Below are positions 31,715 through 39,878 of a DNA stretch of 64,000 bases, piece after piece. Location of the stretch: NCBI RefSeq assembly GCF_900475285.1, contig NZ_LS483370.1:4292001-4356000 (forward strand). The letters run 5' to 3'. The notes under the pieces were generated by a model that was not told the DNA's origin, searched no databases, and worked only from the letters and a program-made list of their open reading frames with translations. The stretch comes from Pseudomonas taetrolens. GTDB lineage: Bacteria; Pseudomonadota; Gammaproteobacteria; Pseudomonadales; Pseudomonadaceae. The position numbers and the translations under genes are program-made. Within the stretch, counting starts at the first letter, position 1; every line of letters starts with the position of its first letter.

Positions 31715-32347
31715 ATGCTGCCCCGCGCCGAACAGAAACAACAAACCCGCCTTGCGCTGATGGATGCTGCCCGCCACTTGATGGAATCGGGTCGCGGCTT
31801 TGGCAGCTTGAGCCTGCGTGAAGTCGCAAAAACGGCAGGCATCGTGCCTACCGGGTTTTATCGTCACTTCAGCGACATGGACCAACTGGGCCTGGCGCTG
31901 GTCAGTGAAGTCGGCCAGACATTCCGCGAGACCATTCGCCTGGTCCGTCACAACGAACTGTTTATGGGTGGCGTGATCGACGCCTCGGTACAAATCTTTC
32001 TCGACGTCGTCCAGGCCAACCGATCGCAATTCCTGTTTCTTGCACGCGAGCAATACGGCGGTTCACAACCTGTTCGCCAGGCCATTGGCGCACTGCGCGA
32101 AGACATTACTTCGGATCTGGCGGCAGACCTCGGGTCAAAGCCCAAGTTGCGCCACTTGAACCACGCGGCCCTCACCGTAATTGCCGATCTGGTGGTGAAA
32201 AGCGTATTCGCCGCCTTGCCCGACGTCATTGACCCGCCTGCCGAAGCCTTACCCGAGTACCTGCAAGCCCAGGCCAAAATCAGTCAGCAACTGCGCTTTA
32301 TCTTTATCGGGCTCAAGCACTGGAAAGGCCTGGGCAGCACCGAATAG
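31715..32347 (+). CDS. desT: TetR-family fatty-acid desaturation regulator, DesT/FabR type
   Basis: 210 residues. The N-terminal helix-turn-helix (FGSLSLREVAKTAGIVPTGFYRHFSDMDQLGLALV) is very close to the FabR/DesT class, which sense the acyl-CoA pool and repress unsaturated fatty acid genes. In P. aeruginosa desT also precedes ureE, which supports the name. The ATG at 31715 has GGAAG 9 bases upstream. The desaturase genes desCB that it controls in P. aeruginosa are absent from this window. Confidence 0.82.
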   Translation: MLPRAEQKQQTRLALMDAARHLMESGRGFGSLSLREVAKTAGIVPTGFYRHFSDMDQLGLALVSEVGQTFRETIRLVRHNELFMGGVIDASVQIFLDVVQANRSQFLFLAREQYGGSQPVRQAIGALREDITSDLAADLGSKPKLRHLNHAALTVIADLVVKSVFAALPDVIDPPAEALPEYLQAQAKISQQLRFIFIGLKHWKGLGSTE

Positions 32348-32355
32348 GTCAGGAC

Positions 32356-32370
32356 GCACTGCGATGGTGC
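32356..32370. promoter_or_regulatory. NtrC binding site upstream of ureE
   Basis: GCACTGCGATGGTGC fits the NtrC core GCAC(C/T)-N4-TGGTGC without mismatch. It lies about 120 bases before the predicted start of transcription from the sigma-54 promoter at 32458. A weaker half-site cluster (GCACTACGCACT) follows. Confidence 0.7.
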
Positions 32371-32457
32371 GCTCAATCTCGCACTACGCACTGTTTTCGC
32401 CCCCTCTGCTCTGTCCAGATCGCATGTCGCCCTCGCATTTACGGTGTTCCCCAAGGT

Positions 32458-32473
32458 TGGCAAGCCCCTTGCT
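32458..32473 (+). promoter_or_regulatory. Sigma-54 promoter for ureEFG
   Basis: TGGCAAGCCCCTTGCT matches TGGCAC-N5-TTGC(A/T) with one mismatch and keeps GG and GC 10 bases apart. Predicted start near 32484, 26 bases before ureE. Confidence 0.72.
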
Positions 32474-32509
32474 CTGACCTTGGCATTGTTCATTGCAGGA
32501 AGCCTTCCG

Positions 32510-33010
32510 ATGCTGGTGATTCACCGCAGAGTCGAAGCCCACCCCGTGTGGAGCGCCGAGTTACACCTCAACTTTGAAGCCCGGAGCAAAAGCCGTCTGC
32601 GCTGCTTTAGCCGTGATGGCGAAGATGTGGGCTTGTTTCTTGATCGCGGACAAGCACCCTTGCATGACGGCGAATACCTTCAGGCCCAGGACGGGCGCAT
32701 CGTGCGCGTTTGTGCCAGCCCCGAAAAGCTGCTGCATGTCACCTGCAGCAATGCCTTTGAGTTGACCCGTGCTGCTTATCATCTGGGCAACCGCCATGTC
32801 GCCCTGCAGGTTGGGGACGGTTGGCTGCGGTTGCTCGATGACTACGTGCTCAAGGCCATGCTTGAGCAGTTGGGGGCTCACGCCGAAACCATTGAGGCGC
32901 CGTTTCAACCTGAACACGGCGCCTACGGTGGCGGCCATCATCATTCACGTGCAGGTGAAGAAGCCTTCAACTATGCACCACGTCTGCATCAATTCGGCGT
33001 GCGCGCGTGA
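32510..33010 (+). CDS. ureE: Urease accessory protein UreE (nickel metallochaperone)
   Basis: 166 residues. The N-terminal peptide-binding domain (MLVIHRRVE..., LRCFSRDGEDVGLFLDRG) and metal-binding domain (NRHVALQVGD) are typical, and the tail carries a short His cluster (YGGGHHHS). The open frame reaches back to 32444, but ATG 32510 has AGGA upstream and the family N-terminus. UreE brings nickel to UreG. The stop overlaps ureF. Confidence 0.95.
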   Translation: MLVIHRRVEAHPVWSAELHLNFEARSKSRLRCFSRDGEDVGLFLDRGQAPLHDGEYLQAQDGRIVRVCASPEKLLHVTCSNAFELTRAAYHLGNRHVALQVGDGWLRLLDDYVLKAMLEQLGAHAETIEAPFQPEHGAYGGGHHHSRAGEEAFNYAPRLHQFGVRA

Positions 33011-33681
33011 ACCCGGCCTGGGCGCTGTTGCGCCTGGCCAGTCCGCAATTGCCCATCGGTGGCTACAGCTATTCCCAAGGCCTGGAGATGGCGGTCGAAC
33101 AAGGTTTGGTCAGCGACCCGCCGAGTGCCTCGCGCTGGATCAGCGATCAGTTGCTGCTCAACCTGGCGCGGTTTGAGGCACCGTTGCTGCTGGCCCATTG
33201 TCGGGCGGCAGCAGAGCAGGACTGGCACACCTTGCAGCAGTTTTGCGACGAACATCGCGCCAGCCGTGAAACCCGCGAGTTGCATCAGGAAAGCCGGCAA
33301 ATGGGCTATTCCCTGCAACAGCTGTTGAAGGGTTTGCCCGAACTGGATGAGCCTGGTCGTGAGTTTCTCGCCCGGCAAACCGAGCCGCATCTGGCACTCG
33401 GCTGGGCATTGGCTGCCCGCGCCTGGGGCATCAGCCCACAGGATGCGCTGGCCGCCTGGCTCTGGAGCTGGCTGGAAAACCAATTGGCGGTGCTGATGAA
33501 GACCCTGCCGCTGGGCCAGCAAGCGGCCCAACGCATGACCAGTGAGTTATCCCCCGCGTTGCAACAGGCACAGCAACACGCCAGCAACCTCGACTTATCC
33601 CGCTTGGGCAGCGCCGCGTTCGGCCTGTCATTGGCGAGCATGGCCCACGAGCGCCAGTACAGCCGTCTGTTTCGTTCCTAG
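33007..33681 (+). CDS. ureF: Urease accessory protein UreF
   Basis: 224 residues, GTG start overlapping the ureE stop (GTGA, 33007-33010). Motifs LRLASPQLPIGGYSYSQGLEMAVEQGLV and RETRELHQESRQMG are diagnostic of UreF. It bridges UreD and UreG in the activation complex that loads nickel into UreC. Confidence 0.95.
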   Translation: MNPAWALLRLASPQLPIGGYSYSQGLEMAVEQGLVSDPPSASRWISDQLLLNLARFEAPLLLAHCRAAAEQDWHTLQQFCDEHRASRETRELHQESRQMGYSLQQLLKGLPELDEPGREFLARQTEPHLALGWALAARAWGISPQDALAAWLWSWLENQLAVLMKTLPLGQQAAQRMTSELSPALQQAQQHASNLDLSRLGSAAFGLSLASMAHERQYSRLFRS

Positions 33682-33690
33682 GAGAATTTG

Positions 33691-34299
33691 ATGAACACAC
33701 AACCGTTGCGTGTCGGCATTGGTGGCCCTGTGGGCTCCGGCAAAACCGCATTGACCCTGGCGCTGTGCCTGGCCCTGCGCGATCGCTACAACCTGGCCGT
33801 GGTCACCAACGATATTTATACCCGCGAAGATGCCGACTTTCTGGTGCGCAACGAAGCGCTGGCCCCGGAGCGGATCATCGGTGTTGAAACCGGTGGCTGC
33901 CCGCACACGGCCATCCGCGAAGACGCGTCGATCAACCTGGAAGCCGTCGATCAACTGAACCGCCGCTTCCCCGGGCTCGACCTGATTCTGGTGGAGTCGG
34001 GCGGGGACAACTTGTCGGCCACCTTCAGCCCCGAACTCTCCGACCTGACGATCTATGTGATCGATGTATCGGCGGGCGACAAGCTGCCCCGCAAAGGTGG
34101 CCCGGGGATCTGCAAATCGGATTTGCTGGTAATCAACAAAATCGACCTCGCCCCGCTGGTGGGCGCCTCCCTGGAACTGATGGACAGCGACACCCAACGC
34201 ATGCGCACCGGTAAACCCTTTGTGTTCAGCAACCAGAAAACCGGCCAGGGGCTCGATGCCATCGTGGCGTTTATCGAGCGTCAAGGATTACTGACCTGA
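33691..34299 (+). CDS. ureG: Urease accessory GTPase UreG
   Basis: 202 residues, SIMIBI-class GTPase: P-loop GGPVGSGKT at residues 11-19, the nickel-binding Cys-Pro-His in [36 protein letters not shown] and guanine-binding NKID. The ATG at 33691 is favoured over TTG at 33688 because AGGAG is then 5-6 bases upstream. It powers nickel transfer to urease. It is the last gene of the ureEFG block. Confidence 0.97.
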   Translation: MNTQPLRVGIGGPVGSGKTALTLALCLALRDRYNLAVVTNDIYTREDADFLVRNEALAPERIIGVETGGCPHTAIREDASINLEAVDQLNRRFPGLDLILVESGGDNLSATFSPELSDLTIYVIDVSAGDKLPRKGGPGICKSDLLVINKIDLAPLVGASLELMDSDTQRMRTGKPFVFSNQKTGQGLDAIVAFIERQGLLT

Positions 34300-34410
34300 C
34301 TCGATGTCCGTAAGCCTTTAGGCTTGCTTTTGTGGCTGTTTGACAACAATGAACCGCCTTAACGGCGAGGCCCGTGGTGCATTCAACGGATAGGTACGCG
34401 GGGCTTTACG

Positions 34411-34549
34411 ACGGCTGCGCCGCCGGACGCGGCCTCGCTTCGCTCGACCGCTGCTACAGGCGGTCTCTGTAGCAGCTGCCGCAGGCTGCGATAAGGGCCG
34501 AAGGGCCTTCAACTGCGCAACCCATCGCAGCCTGCGGCAGCGGCTACAG
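34411..34549. repeat. REP element with flanking shared segment
   Basis: TGTAGCAGCTGCCGCAGGCTG from 34468 pairs with ATCGCAGCCTGCGGCAGCGGCTACAG ending at 34549. The preceding 34411-34467 repeats the segment also seen at 11150-11240. Nothing else was found in the 309-base gap between ureG and the epimerase gene. Confidence 0.8.
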
Positions 34550-34608
34550 GGACGTGCAAAGCCTTGAGGTGTATCATGTCGCGCAAACAGCCGTGACGAC
34601 GCCCACCC

Positions 34609-35742
34609 ATGCCTGATGTAGCCAGCTCCGCCTTCCCGCTTGAACTGACTGCCGTATTTACGGCCGTCGAGCAGCATTTTCGCCAGGTGATTGTGCCCCT
34701 GTGGCAAGGTCCCGGCTGGAATGCCGATATGGCGTTGCCTTATGAGGCCCTCAGCCCGGATCATCAGCCGTTGCCGCCCCAGCGTTATCGCGCCATGGCC
34801 TGCGCACGTCAGCTGTATGTCTTCGCCAGCCTGATCGGCGACAAGGATTTCCCTGATGCAGCAGCGCGCGCCGGCGCCCTGTTCCGCTCGTTGCAGCAGC
34901 ACTTTCATGACGCTGAGCACGGTGGCTGGTTCTACAGCATCGACCCTCACGGCGCGCCTCTGGATCAACGCAAAGACCTCTACACCCATGCCTTCATCAT
35001 CTTTGCCAGCGCCCATTACTGGGCCAAAGTGCGCGACCCCTTGGTCGAGTCGGTGCTCAATGCGGCCCTGAGCGTGGTGGCCGAGCGTTTCAGTGATAGC
35101 AACGGCCTGTACGAAGCCAGCCTGAATCAAGACTGGTCGTCACTGGGCAGCGGTCCGCTGCAAAACCCATTGATGCATTTGGCCGAAGCGTTTCTGGCGA
35201 CCCTTTCCGTACGCGACGACGCGCCCGTGCAGGCCGCTCTGCTCACGCTGACCGAACGCATGCAGCAGCGTTTTATCGAGCCTGTGCATAACGTCATGCT
35301 CGAAAAGCCACGCGGAGCTGTGGATAACTGGTTTGAGCCGGGCCATCAGTTCGAATGGTTCTTTTTGTTGCACGCATCGCCACTGCTGCGCGGAACCCCG
35401 TTGCACGCATCGCTGGAGCGCGCCTTCAGTTTCGCCGAACAGGTCGGGGTGGATGCAAAGACCGGCGCGGTGTGCGGCATGCTCGACAGCGCTGGCTGCC
35501 TGCGCGATGGCACCCAGCGTATCTGGGCCCAGGCCGAATACCTGCGGGCACTGACCTTACGCCCTGAAAGCCAGCCACGCCTGCAACGCCAATTGCTGGC
35601 GCTGCAACAGCACTTTCTTCATGCCGGTGGCTGGTATGAATGCCTGGATGCACAAGGCAACGTCAGCCGCGCAGACATGCCCTCAACCACGCCATATCAC
35701 CTGGCGACGTGTTACAGCGGCCTGACGCACTTCCTGAACTGA
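34609..35742 (+). CDS. AGE-family sugar epimerase/isomerase (mannose isomerase-like)
   Basis: 377 residues, (alpha/alpha)6-barrel family of N-acylglucosamine 2-epimerase and mannose isomerase. Conserved active-site stretches include DLYTHAFIIFASA, NPLMHLAEAFLA, NWFEPGHQFEWFFLL, RIWAQAEYLRAL and TPYHLATCY, with the catalytic histidines. It would interconvert aldose and ketose such as mannose and fructose in the cytoplasm. The exact sugar cannot be assigned. Confidence 0.85.
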   Translation: MPDVASSAFPLELTAVFTAVEQHFRQVIVPLWQGPGWNADMALPYEALSPDHQPLPPQRYRAMACARQLYVFASLIGDKDFPDAAARAGALFRSLQQHFHDAEHGGWFYSIDPHGAPLDQRKDLYTHAFIIFASAHYWAKVRDPLVESVLNAALSVVAERFSDSNGLYEASLNQDWSSLGSGPLQNPLMHLAEAFLATLSVRDDAPVQAALLTLTERMQQRFIEPVHNVMLEKPRGAVDNWFEPGHQFEWFFLLHASPLLRGTPLHASLERAFSFAEQVGVDAKTGAVCGMLDSAGCLRDGTQRIWAQAEYLRALTLRPESQPRLQRQLLALQQHFLHAGGWYECLDAQGNVSRADMPSTTPYHLATCYSGLTHFLN

Positions 35743-35784
35743 CTGCAAACATGGCAGGCGCAGCCTTGCGCCTGCCATGACTCA

Positions 35785-36690
35785 TCAGGAAATCCATTTA
35801 CGATCACCGGTAAAGCTGATGGTCAGCCAGCGAGCACTGTCAGGGGCACCGAGCATGCTCGACAGTTCTTCGCGAATAGCATCCAGGGTCTTCACGCTGG
35901 TCAGTGGATAACCTGCCGGCAGCACAATGTGGATCTCGATGAAGCGCGCCCGTCCGTGCTTTTGCACATAGGTCTTGTAGCCTTCAAATCCATGGCGTGC
36001 CGACAGCTCTTCAAGCACCTCCCGCACCTTGTCATCGAGCTTGTCCGGAGCAATACCCAGCACGTCGCGCAAGGCAGGCTTGAGGATTTTGAACGCGGGA
36101 GGAAGCATGCTCAGTGCCAGCAGGATCAAAATCGCCGGGTCTACATACGCGGCCCACTGCACATGCCCTTGCTGCTTCAAGACCAGCGCAATGACGAAAC
36201 TGATCAACAAGCCCACTGAGAGCATGGCGTCTACCAGCCAGCTGATGTTGTCGAACTGGATCAAGGTCGATTTGAGCTTGCGGTTTTTTCGGCGTACCCA
36301 GAAGTAGTACGCAAATTCGATCACGGTAAACACCGCCGCATAGACGATGACCAGCCCCAGTTCAATGTCACGCCCGCCGTTGATGATACCGAACACACCA
36401 TTGAGAAAGGCGTAGATTGCAATCAGGAACAGAAAGCTGCCTTCGATCAGCAGCACCATGGGCTCAAGGTGCCAGAAGCCGAACTGGAAACGCTGGTTGC
36501 TTTCCTTGGCGATCAACGTCGCGGTAATCAGCATCAATACTTTGATGAAGGTCGCGATCAAAGAGAAAAATCCATCGAACATGATGGATTGGGAACCCGA
36601 TATAAAACCCGTCACGATCCCCGCAATTGCCACTGCGAACATCAGGACGGTCGATTGTTTGAGCAATTTCTGCTCACCACGGTTACTCAC
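35785..36690 (-). CDS. Cation diffusion facilitator family transporter with atypical metal site
   Basis: 301 residues, six helices and a C-terminal cytoplasmic domain of the CDF family. It starts with GTG at 36690, with AAGGAG 5 bases upstream. The transport-site ligands differ from those of zinc exporters such as YiiP: helix 2 reads FDGFFS (D39 kept, second Asp replaced by S43) and helix 5 reads SWLVD (His replaced by S150, D154 kept). The ion is therefore uncertain. Confidence 0.87.
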   Translation of the reverse strand: MSNRGEQKLLKQSTVLMFAVAIAGIVTGFISGSQSIMFDGFFSLIATFIKVLMLITATLIAKESNQRFQFGFWHLEPMVLLIEGSFLFLIAIYAFLNGVFGIINGGRDIELGLVIVYAAVFTVIEFAYYFWVRRKNRKLKSTLIQFDNISWLVDAMLSVGLLISFVIALVLKQQGHVQWAAYVDPAILILLALSMLPPAFKILKPALRDVLGIAPDKLDDKVREVLEELSARHGFEGYKTYVQKHGRARFIEIHIVLPAGYPLTSVKTLDAIREELSSMLGAPDSARWLTISFTGDRKWIS

Positions 36691-36760
36691 AAAAACTCCT
36701 TTTCAGCCCGGTTGAATACGACCCCTCTCAGGGGTCGCAGGTGGGCTGCCAGGCGTGAGT

Positions 36761-37528
36761 TTACTCTTTGGCGTGGCGTTCGATGGCAAAACCGCTCCAG
36801 GACTGCGTGACAGGCATCAGCTCAAGGCGGTTGATATTGATGTGGGCCGGGGTATTGAGCACCCAGAAAACAGTTTCGGCGATGTCTTCTGGCTGGATCG
36901 GTTCAGCCCCTTGATAGGTCGCGTCGTACCGCGCCTGGTCGCCGCCGAAGCGCACCAGCGAGAACTCGCTCTCGCACAGGCCCGGCTCAATGTTACTGAC
37001 CCGCACACCCGTGCCTTGCAAGTCGCAACGCAGGTTGAGCGAGAACTGCTTAACGAACGCCTTGGTGCCACCATACACATGGCTACCCGGGTACGGGTAG
37101 CTGCCAGCGATAGATCCCAGGTTGATGATGCCGGCGCCGCGACCATAGGCGATCAGTCGTGGCAACAGCAGGCGGGTGCTGTAGAGCAGGCCCTTGATAT
37201 TGGTATCGACCATGGTGTCCCAATCGTCAAGATTGCACTGCCCGGCCGGATCGGTGCCCACCGCCAGCCCTGCGTTGTTGATCAACCCGCGTAATTTACT
37301 GAACGAAGGCGGAAGATTGGCAATCGCTGCTTCCATCCCCGCACGATCGCGAACGTCCAGCACCAGCCCGTGTACCTCGGTCTGCTTGGACAACTCCTCA
37401 CACAGCGCTTTCAAGCGCTCTTCGCGGCGGCCCGTCAGCACCAGTTTCCAGCCGGCTTGAGCAAACTTGCGTGCACACGCTTCACCGAATCCGGATGTCG
37501 CGCCCGTAATAAACAGGGTGGAAGTCAT
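36761..37528 (-). CDS. Short-chain dehydrogenase/reductase, YdfG type
   Basis: 255 residues. Rossmann TGATSGFGEACARKF, NNAGLAVG, catalytic Ser-Tyr-Lys in NLGSIAGSYPYPGSHVYGGTKAFV, and the YdfG-like C-terminus EDIAETVFWVLNTPAHININRLELMPVTQSW. YdfG uses NADP(H) on 3-hydroxy acids such as serine and reduces malonic semialdehyde. Of two adjacent ATGs, 37528 is chosen because AAGGAG is then 6 bases upstream. Confidence 0.88.
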   Translation of the reverse strand: MTSTLFITGATSGFGEACARKFAQAGWKLVLTGRREERLKALCEELSKQTEVHGLVLDVRDRAGMEAAIANLPPSFSKLRGLINNAGLAVGTDPAGQCNLDDWDTMVDTNIKGLLYSTRLLLPRLIAYGRGAGIINLGSIAGSYPYPGSHVYGGTKAFVKQFSLNLRCDLQGTGVRVSNIEPGLCESEFSLVRFGGDQARYDATYQGAEPIQPEDIAETVFWVLNTPAHININRLELMPVTQSWSGFAIERHAKE

Positions 37529-38212
37529 CATGTTCTCCTTGGCTGGCGGGCATCGGCCGCCGTTGAATAAGACCCTAAGCAGAATGCCCGGCCTGCGATT
37601 GAGCGGCAACCCGGGGCTGAACTTTCCGCCACGAACTGTACAAAAAACAACCAACATTCACCAAGCCACGCGGAATAAGGGCTAGAGCACTGTGCACTCA
37701 CCTTATCCACAGGCCCGTCCACAGTCTTTGGGGGCAAGTCGAACATGCTCAAAGCCTTTGTACACAAGGGGTAGAGCCCGGACTGAAGTGTTTTTAACTT
37801 GACCTGAACATGGCTGACATGCAGGCGCCCTGAAAAGGTGCAACCCGGTGACTCCGGACAGATAGCCAGAAGCCAGTCATTACGCTGCTCAGGGCATTCT
37901 TTCCAGAGTTTAACCACAGACTTATCCACAGGCCGGACAGCTTTTTTGATTCGACTTTATAACTGAACAAATCTGTTGACAAATCCCCCGACCACTCGAG
38001 CAAAAACCACTGATCAAAAAACGATCACAGCCATGGAGGCCATAGAAATAAAGGCCTGCAGCCAACTACTCCCACGTTACCCACAGCCACCTCCACAGCA
38101 AACGGGGACAAGTCAAAACGATGACAAAACAGCGATTTACAGCGTCTTTATGTCGCGCTTTAGTAGGGTTGCAATATTGTTTTCCACAATTTCAAGTGCG
38201 CTTTGTAGAACA
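37529..38212. other. Noncoding region with a cluster of DnaA-box-like 9-mers
   Basis: The largest gap in the window; I see no supportable gene. It contains two exact TTATCCACA boxes (37703-37711, 37922-37930) and four one-mismatch forms in the same orientation: TTGTACACA (37758), TTAACCACA (37910), TTACCCACA (38077) and TTTTCCACA (38180). The region is less GC-rich than its surroundings. It lacks dnaA, dnaN or other origin genes. Confidence 0.6.
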
Positions 38213-38237
38213 ATAAAAAAGCCCCACTTAAGGGGCT
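38213..38237 (-). terminator. Intrinsic terminator of the liv operon
   Basis: On the minus strand AGCCCC (38237-38232) pairs with GGGGCT (38225-38220) and is followed by six T. It lies 38 bases after the livF stop. Confidence 0.88.
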
Positions 38238-38274
38238 GAATGGATGGAATGCTCGCGTATGCTGGTAACGGCCG

Positions 38275-38991
38275 TTAATGCCCGCCCAAATAAGCGTTGC
38301 GAACCTCCTCATTGCTCAGCAACTCCTTGCCGCTGCCGGTCAGACGAATCTCACCGTTGACCATCACGTAGGCGCGGTCGGATAACCTCAGGGCATGGTT
38401 GGCGTTTTGCTCGACCAGAAAGATGGTCATGCCGGTCTTTGCCAACTCCCGCAACGTGGAGAAAATCTGCTTCACCACGATAGGTGCCAACCCCAGGCTG
38501 GGCTCATCCAGCAACAGCAACTTGGGACGACTCATCAACGCCCGGGCGATGGCGAGCATTTGCTGCTCCCCGCCAGACATCGTCATCGCCCGCTGATTAC
38601 GCCGTTCCTTGAGCCGCGGGAACAGTTCGAACATGCGCTGCATGTCTTCGTCAGCGTATTTGTCACCAATCGGGATGGTCCCCATCAACAGGTTTTCTTC
38701 AACCGTCATGTCCGGGAACACGCGACGCCCTTCCGGCGACTGAGCAATGCCATTGGAGGCAATGTAATGCGAGGACTTCTGGGTGATGTCCACGCCCTGG
38801 TACAGGATCTGCCCGCCACTGGCCCGCGGCTGGCCAAAAATCGACATCAACAGCGTCGATTTGCCCGCGCCGTTGGAGCCAATCAGGCTGACGGTCTCGC
38901 CCTCCTCAATGTGCATCGACACTTTTTTCAGCGCCTGGATCGGCCCGTAATGCACGTCCAGCTCCTTGAGTTCGAGGATCGTGCTCGTCAT
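38275..38991 (-). CDS. livF: Branched-chain amino acid ABC transporter ATP-binding protein LivF/BraG
   Basis: 238 residues: Walker A GSNGAGKST, signature MSGGEQQM, Walker B LLLLDEPSLGLAP, VEQNANHAL. This is the LivF type, the second ATPase of the high-affinity leucine-isoleucine-valine importer. It overlaps livG by 4 bases and ends the operon. Confidence 0.95.
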   Translation of the reverse strand: MTSTILELKELDVHYGPIQALKKVSMHIEEGETVSLIGSNGAGKSTLLMSIFGQPRASGGQILYQGVDITQKSSHYIASNGIAQSPEGRRVFPDMTVEENLLMGTIPIGDKYADEDMQRMFELFPRLKERRNQRAMTMSGGEQQMLAIARALMSRPKLLLLDEPSLGLAPIVVKQIFSTLRELAKTGMTIFLVEQNANHALRLSDRAYVMVNGEIRLTGSGKELLSNEEVRNAYLGGH

Positions 38992-39878
38992 ATCAGCTCC
39001 TCTTCGTCTGCGCCAAGGTAGGCAGCAATCACTTTCGGGTCGTTGCGAATGGCTTCAGGCCCCCCTTGGGCAATCACGTTGCCGTGGTCGAGTACCACAA
39101 TGTGGTCGGAAATACTCATGACCATGCCCATGTCGTGTTCGATCAGCACCACCGTCAGGTCGTGTTCGTCACGCAACAGGCGAATCATCGCGCTCAACGC
39201 TTCGGTTTCCTGAGGGTTGAGACCCGCCGCCGGTTCATCCAGACAGATGATTTGCGGCCGCGTGCACATGGCCCGGGCGATTTCCAGGCGTCGCTGCTGG
39301 CCGTAGGACAACTCGCCCGCCAGACGGTTAGCGCAGTCCACCAGGTCCACCACCTCCAGCCAGTAAAACGCGTGGTCCAGTGCATCGCTTTCAGCCTTGC
39401 GATAGCCCTTGGTGTTGAGGATGCCGGCCAGCATGTTGCGGTTGACCCACATGTGCTGCGCCACCAGCAGGTTTTCCAGCACGGACATTTCCTTGAACAG
39501 CCGAATGTTCTGGAAGGTTCGAGCCAGGCCGGCGCGGTTCACCAGGTGAGTGCCACCGAACATCTTGTAATAGAGCCGGCTGGCAAACACCTTGGGCGAT
39601 ACAAAGTCGGTCAGGCGGAACGGCTCACCCAGCAGTTTGATCACATTGGTACGAGTGCCACGGGCATTGAGTTCGATCTTGCCGCCAGATGCTTTGTAAA
39701 AGCCGGTCAGGCAGTTGAACACCGTGGTTTTGCCCGCGCCATTCGGGCCGATCAGGGCAAAAATCGAGTTGCGTTTGACCTGGAGGCTGACATCGCTCAA
39801 AGCTTTGATGCCACCGAAATGCATCATCAGCTTGTCGACCGAAAGCACGATCTCGTCATTGTTCGGGTGTTCGTTCAT
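38988..39878 (-). CDS. livG: Branched-chain amino acid ABC transporter ATP-binding protein LivG/BraF
   Basis: 296 residues: Walker A GPNGAGKTT, signature LSYGQQRR, Walker B ICLDEPAAGLNP and VLIEHDMGMVM are the LivG pattern. It is longer than most LivG proteins because of an insertion at about residues 70-110 (after GTRTNVIKLLGEPFRLTDF), seen in Pseudomonas relatives. Overlaps livM and livF by 4 bases each. Confidence 0.95.
   Translation of the reverse strand: MNEHPNNDEIVLSVDKLMMHFGGIKALSDVSLQVKRNSIFALIGPNGAGKTTVFNCLTGFYKASGGKIELNARGTRTNVIKLLGEPFRLTDFVSPKVFASRLYYKMFGGTHLVNRAGLARTFQNIRLFKEMSVLENLLVAQHMWVNRNMLAGILNTKGYRKAESDALDHAFYWLEVVDLVDCANRLAGELSYGQQRRLEIARAMCTRPQIICLDEPAAGLNPQETEALSAMIRLLRDEHDLTVVLIEHDMGMVMSISDHIVVLDHGNVIAQGGPEAIRNDPKVIAAYLGADEEELI

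Noticed and set aside
37528..37929. 133-codon open frame on the minus strand
   Set aside because: Protein-unlike composition and no ribosome-binding site; it overlaps the 5' side of the SDR gene and the DnaA-box region.
37703..38188. Chromosome origin oriC
   Set aside because: DnaA boxes are present, but dnaA, dnaN and rpmH, which flank oriC in Pseudomonas, are not here.
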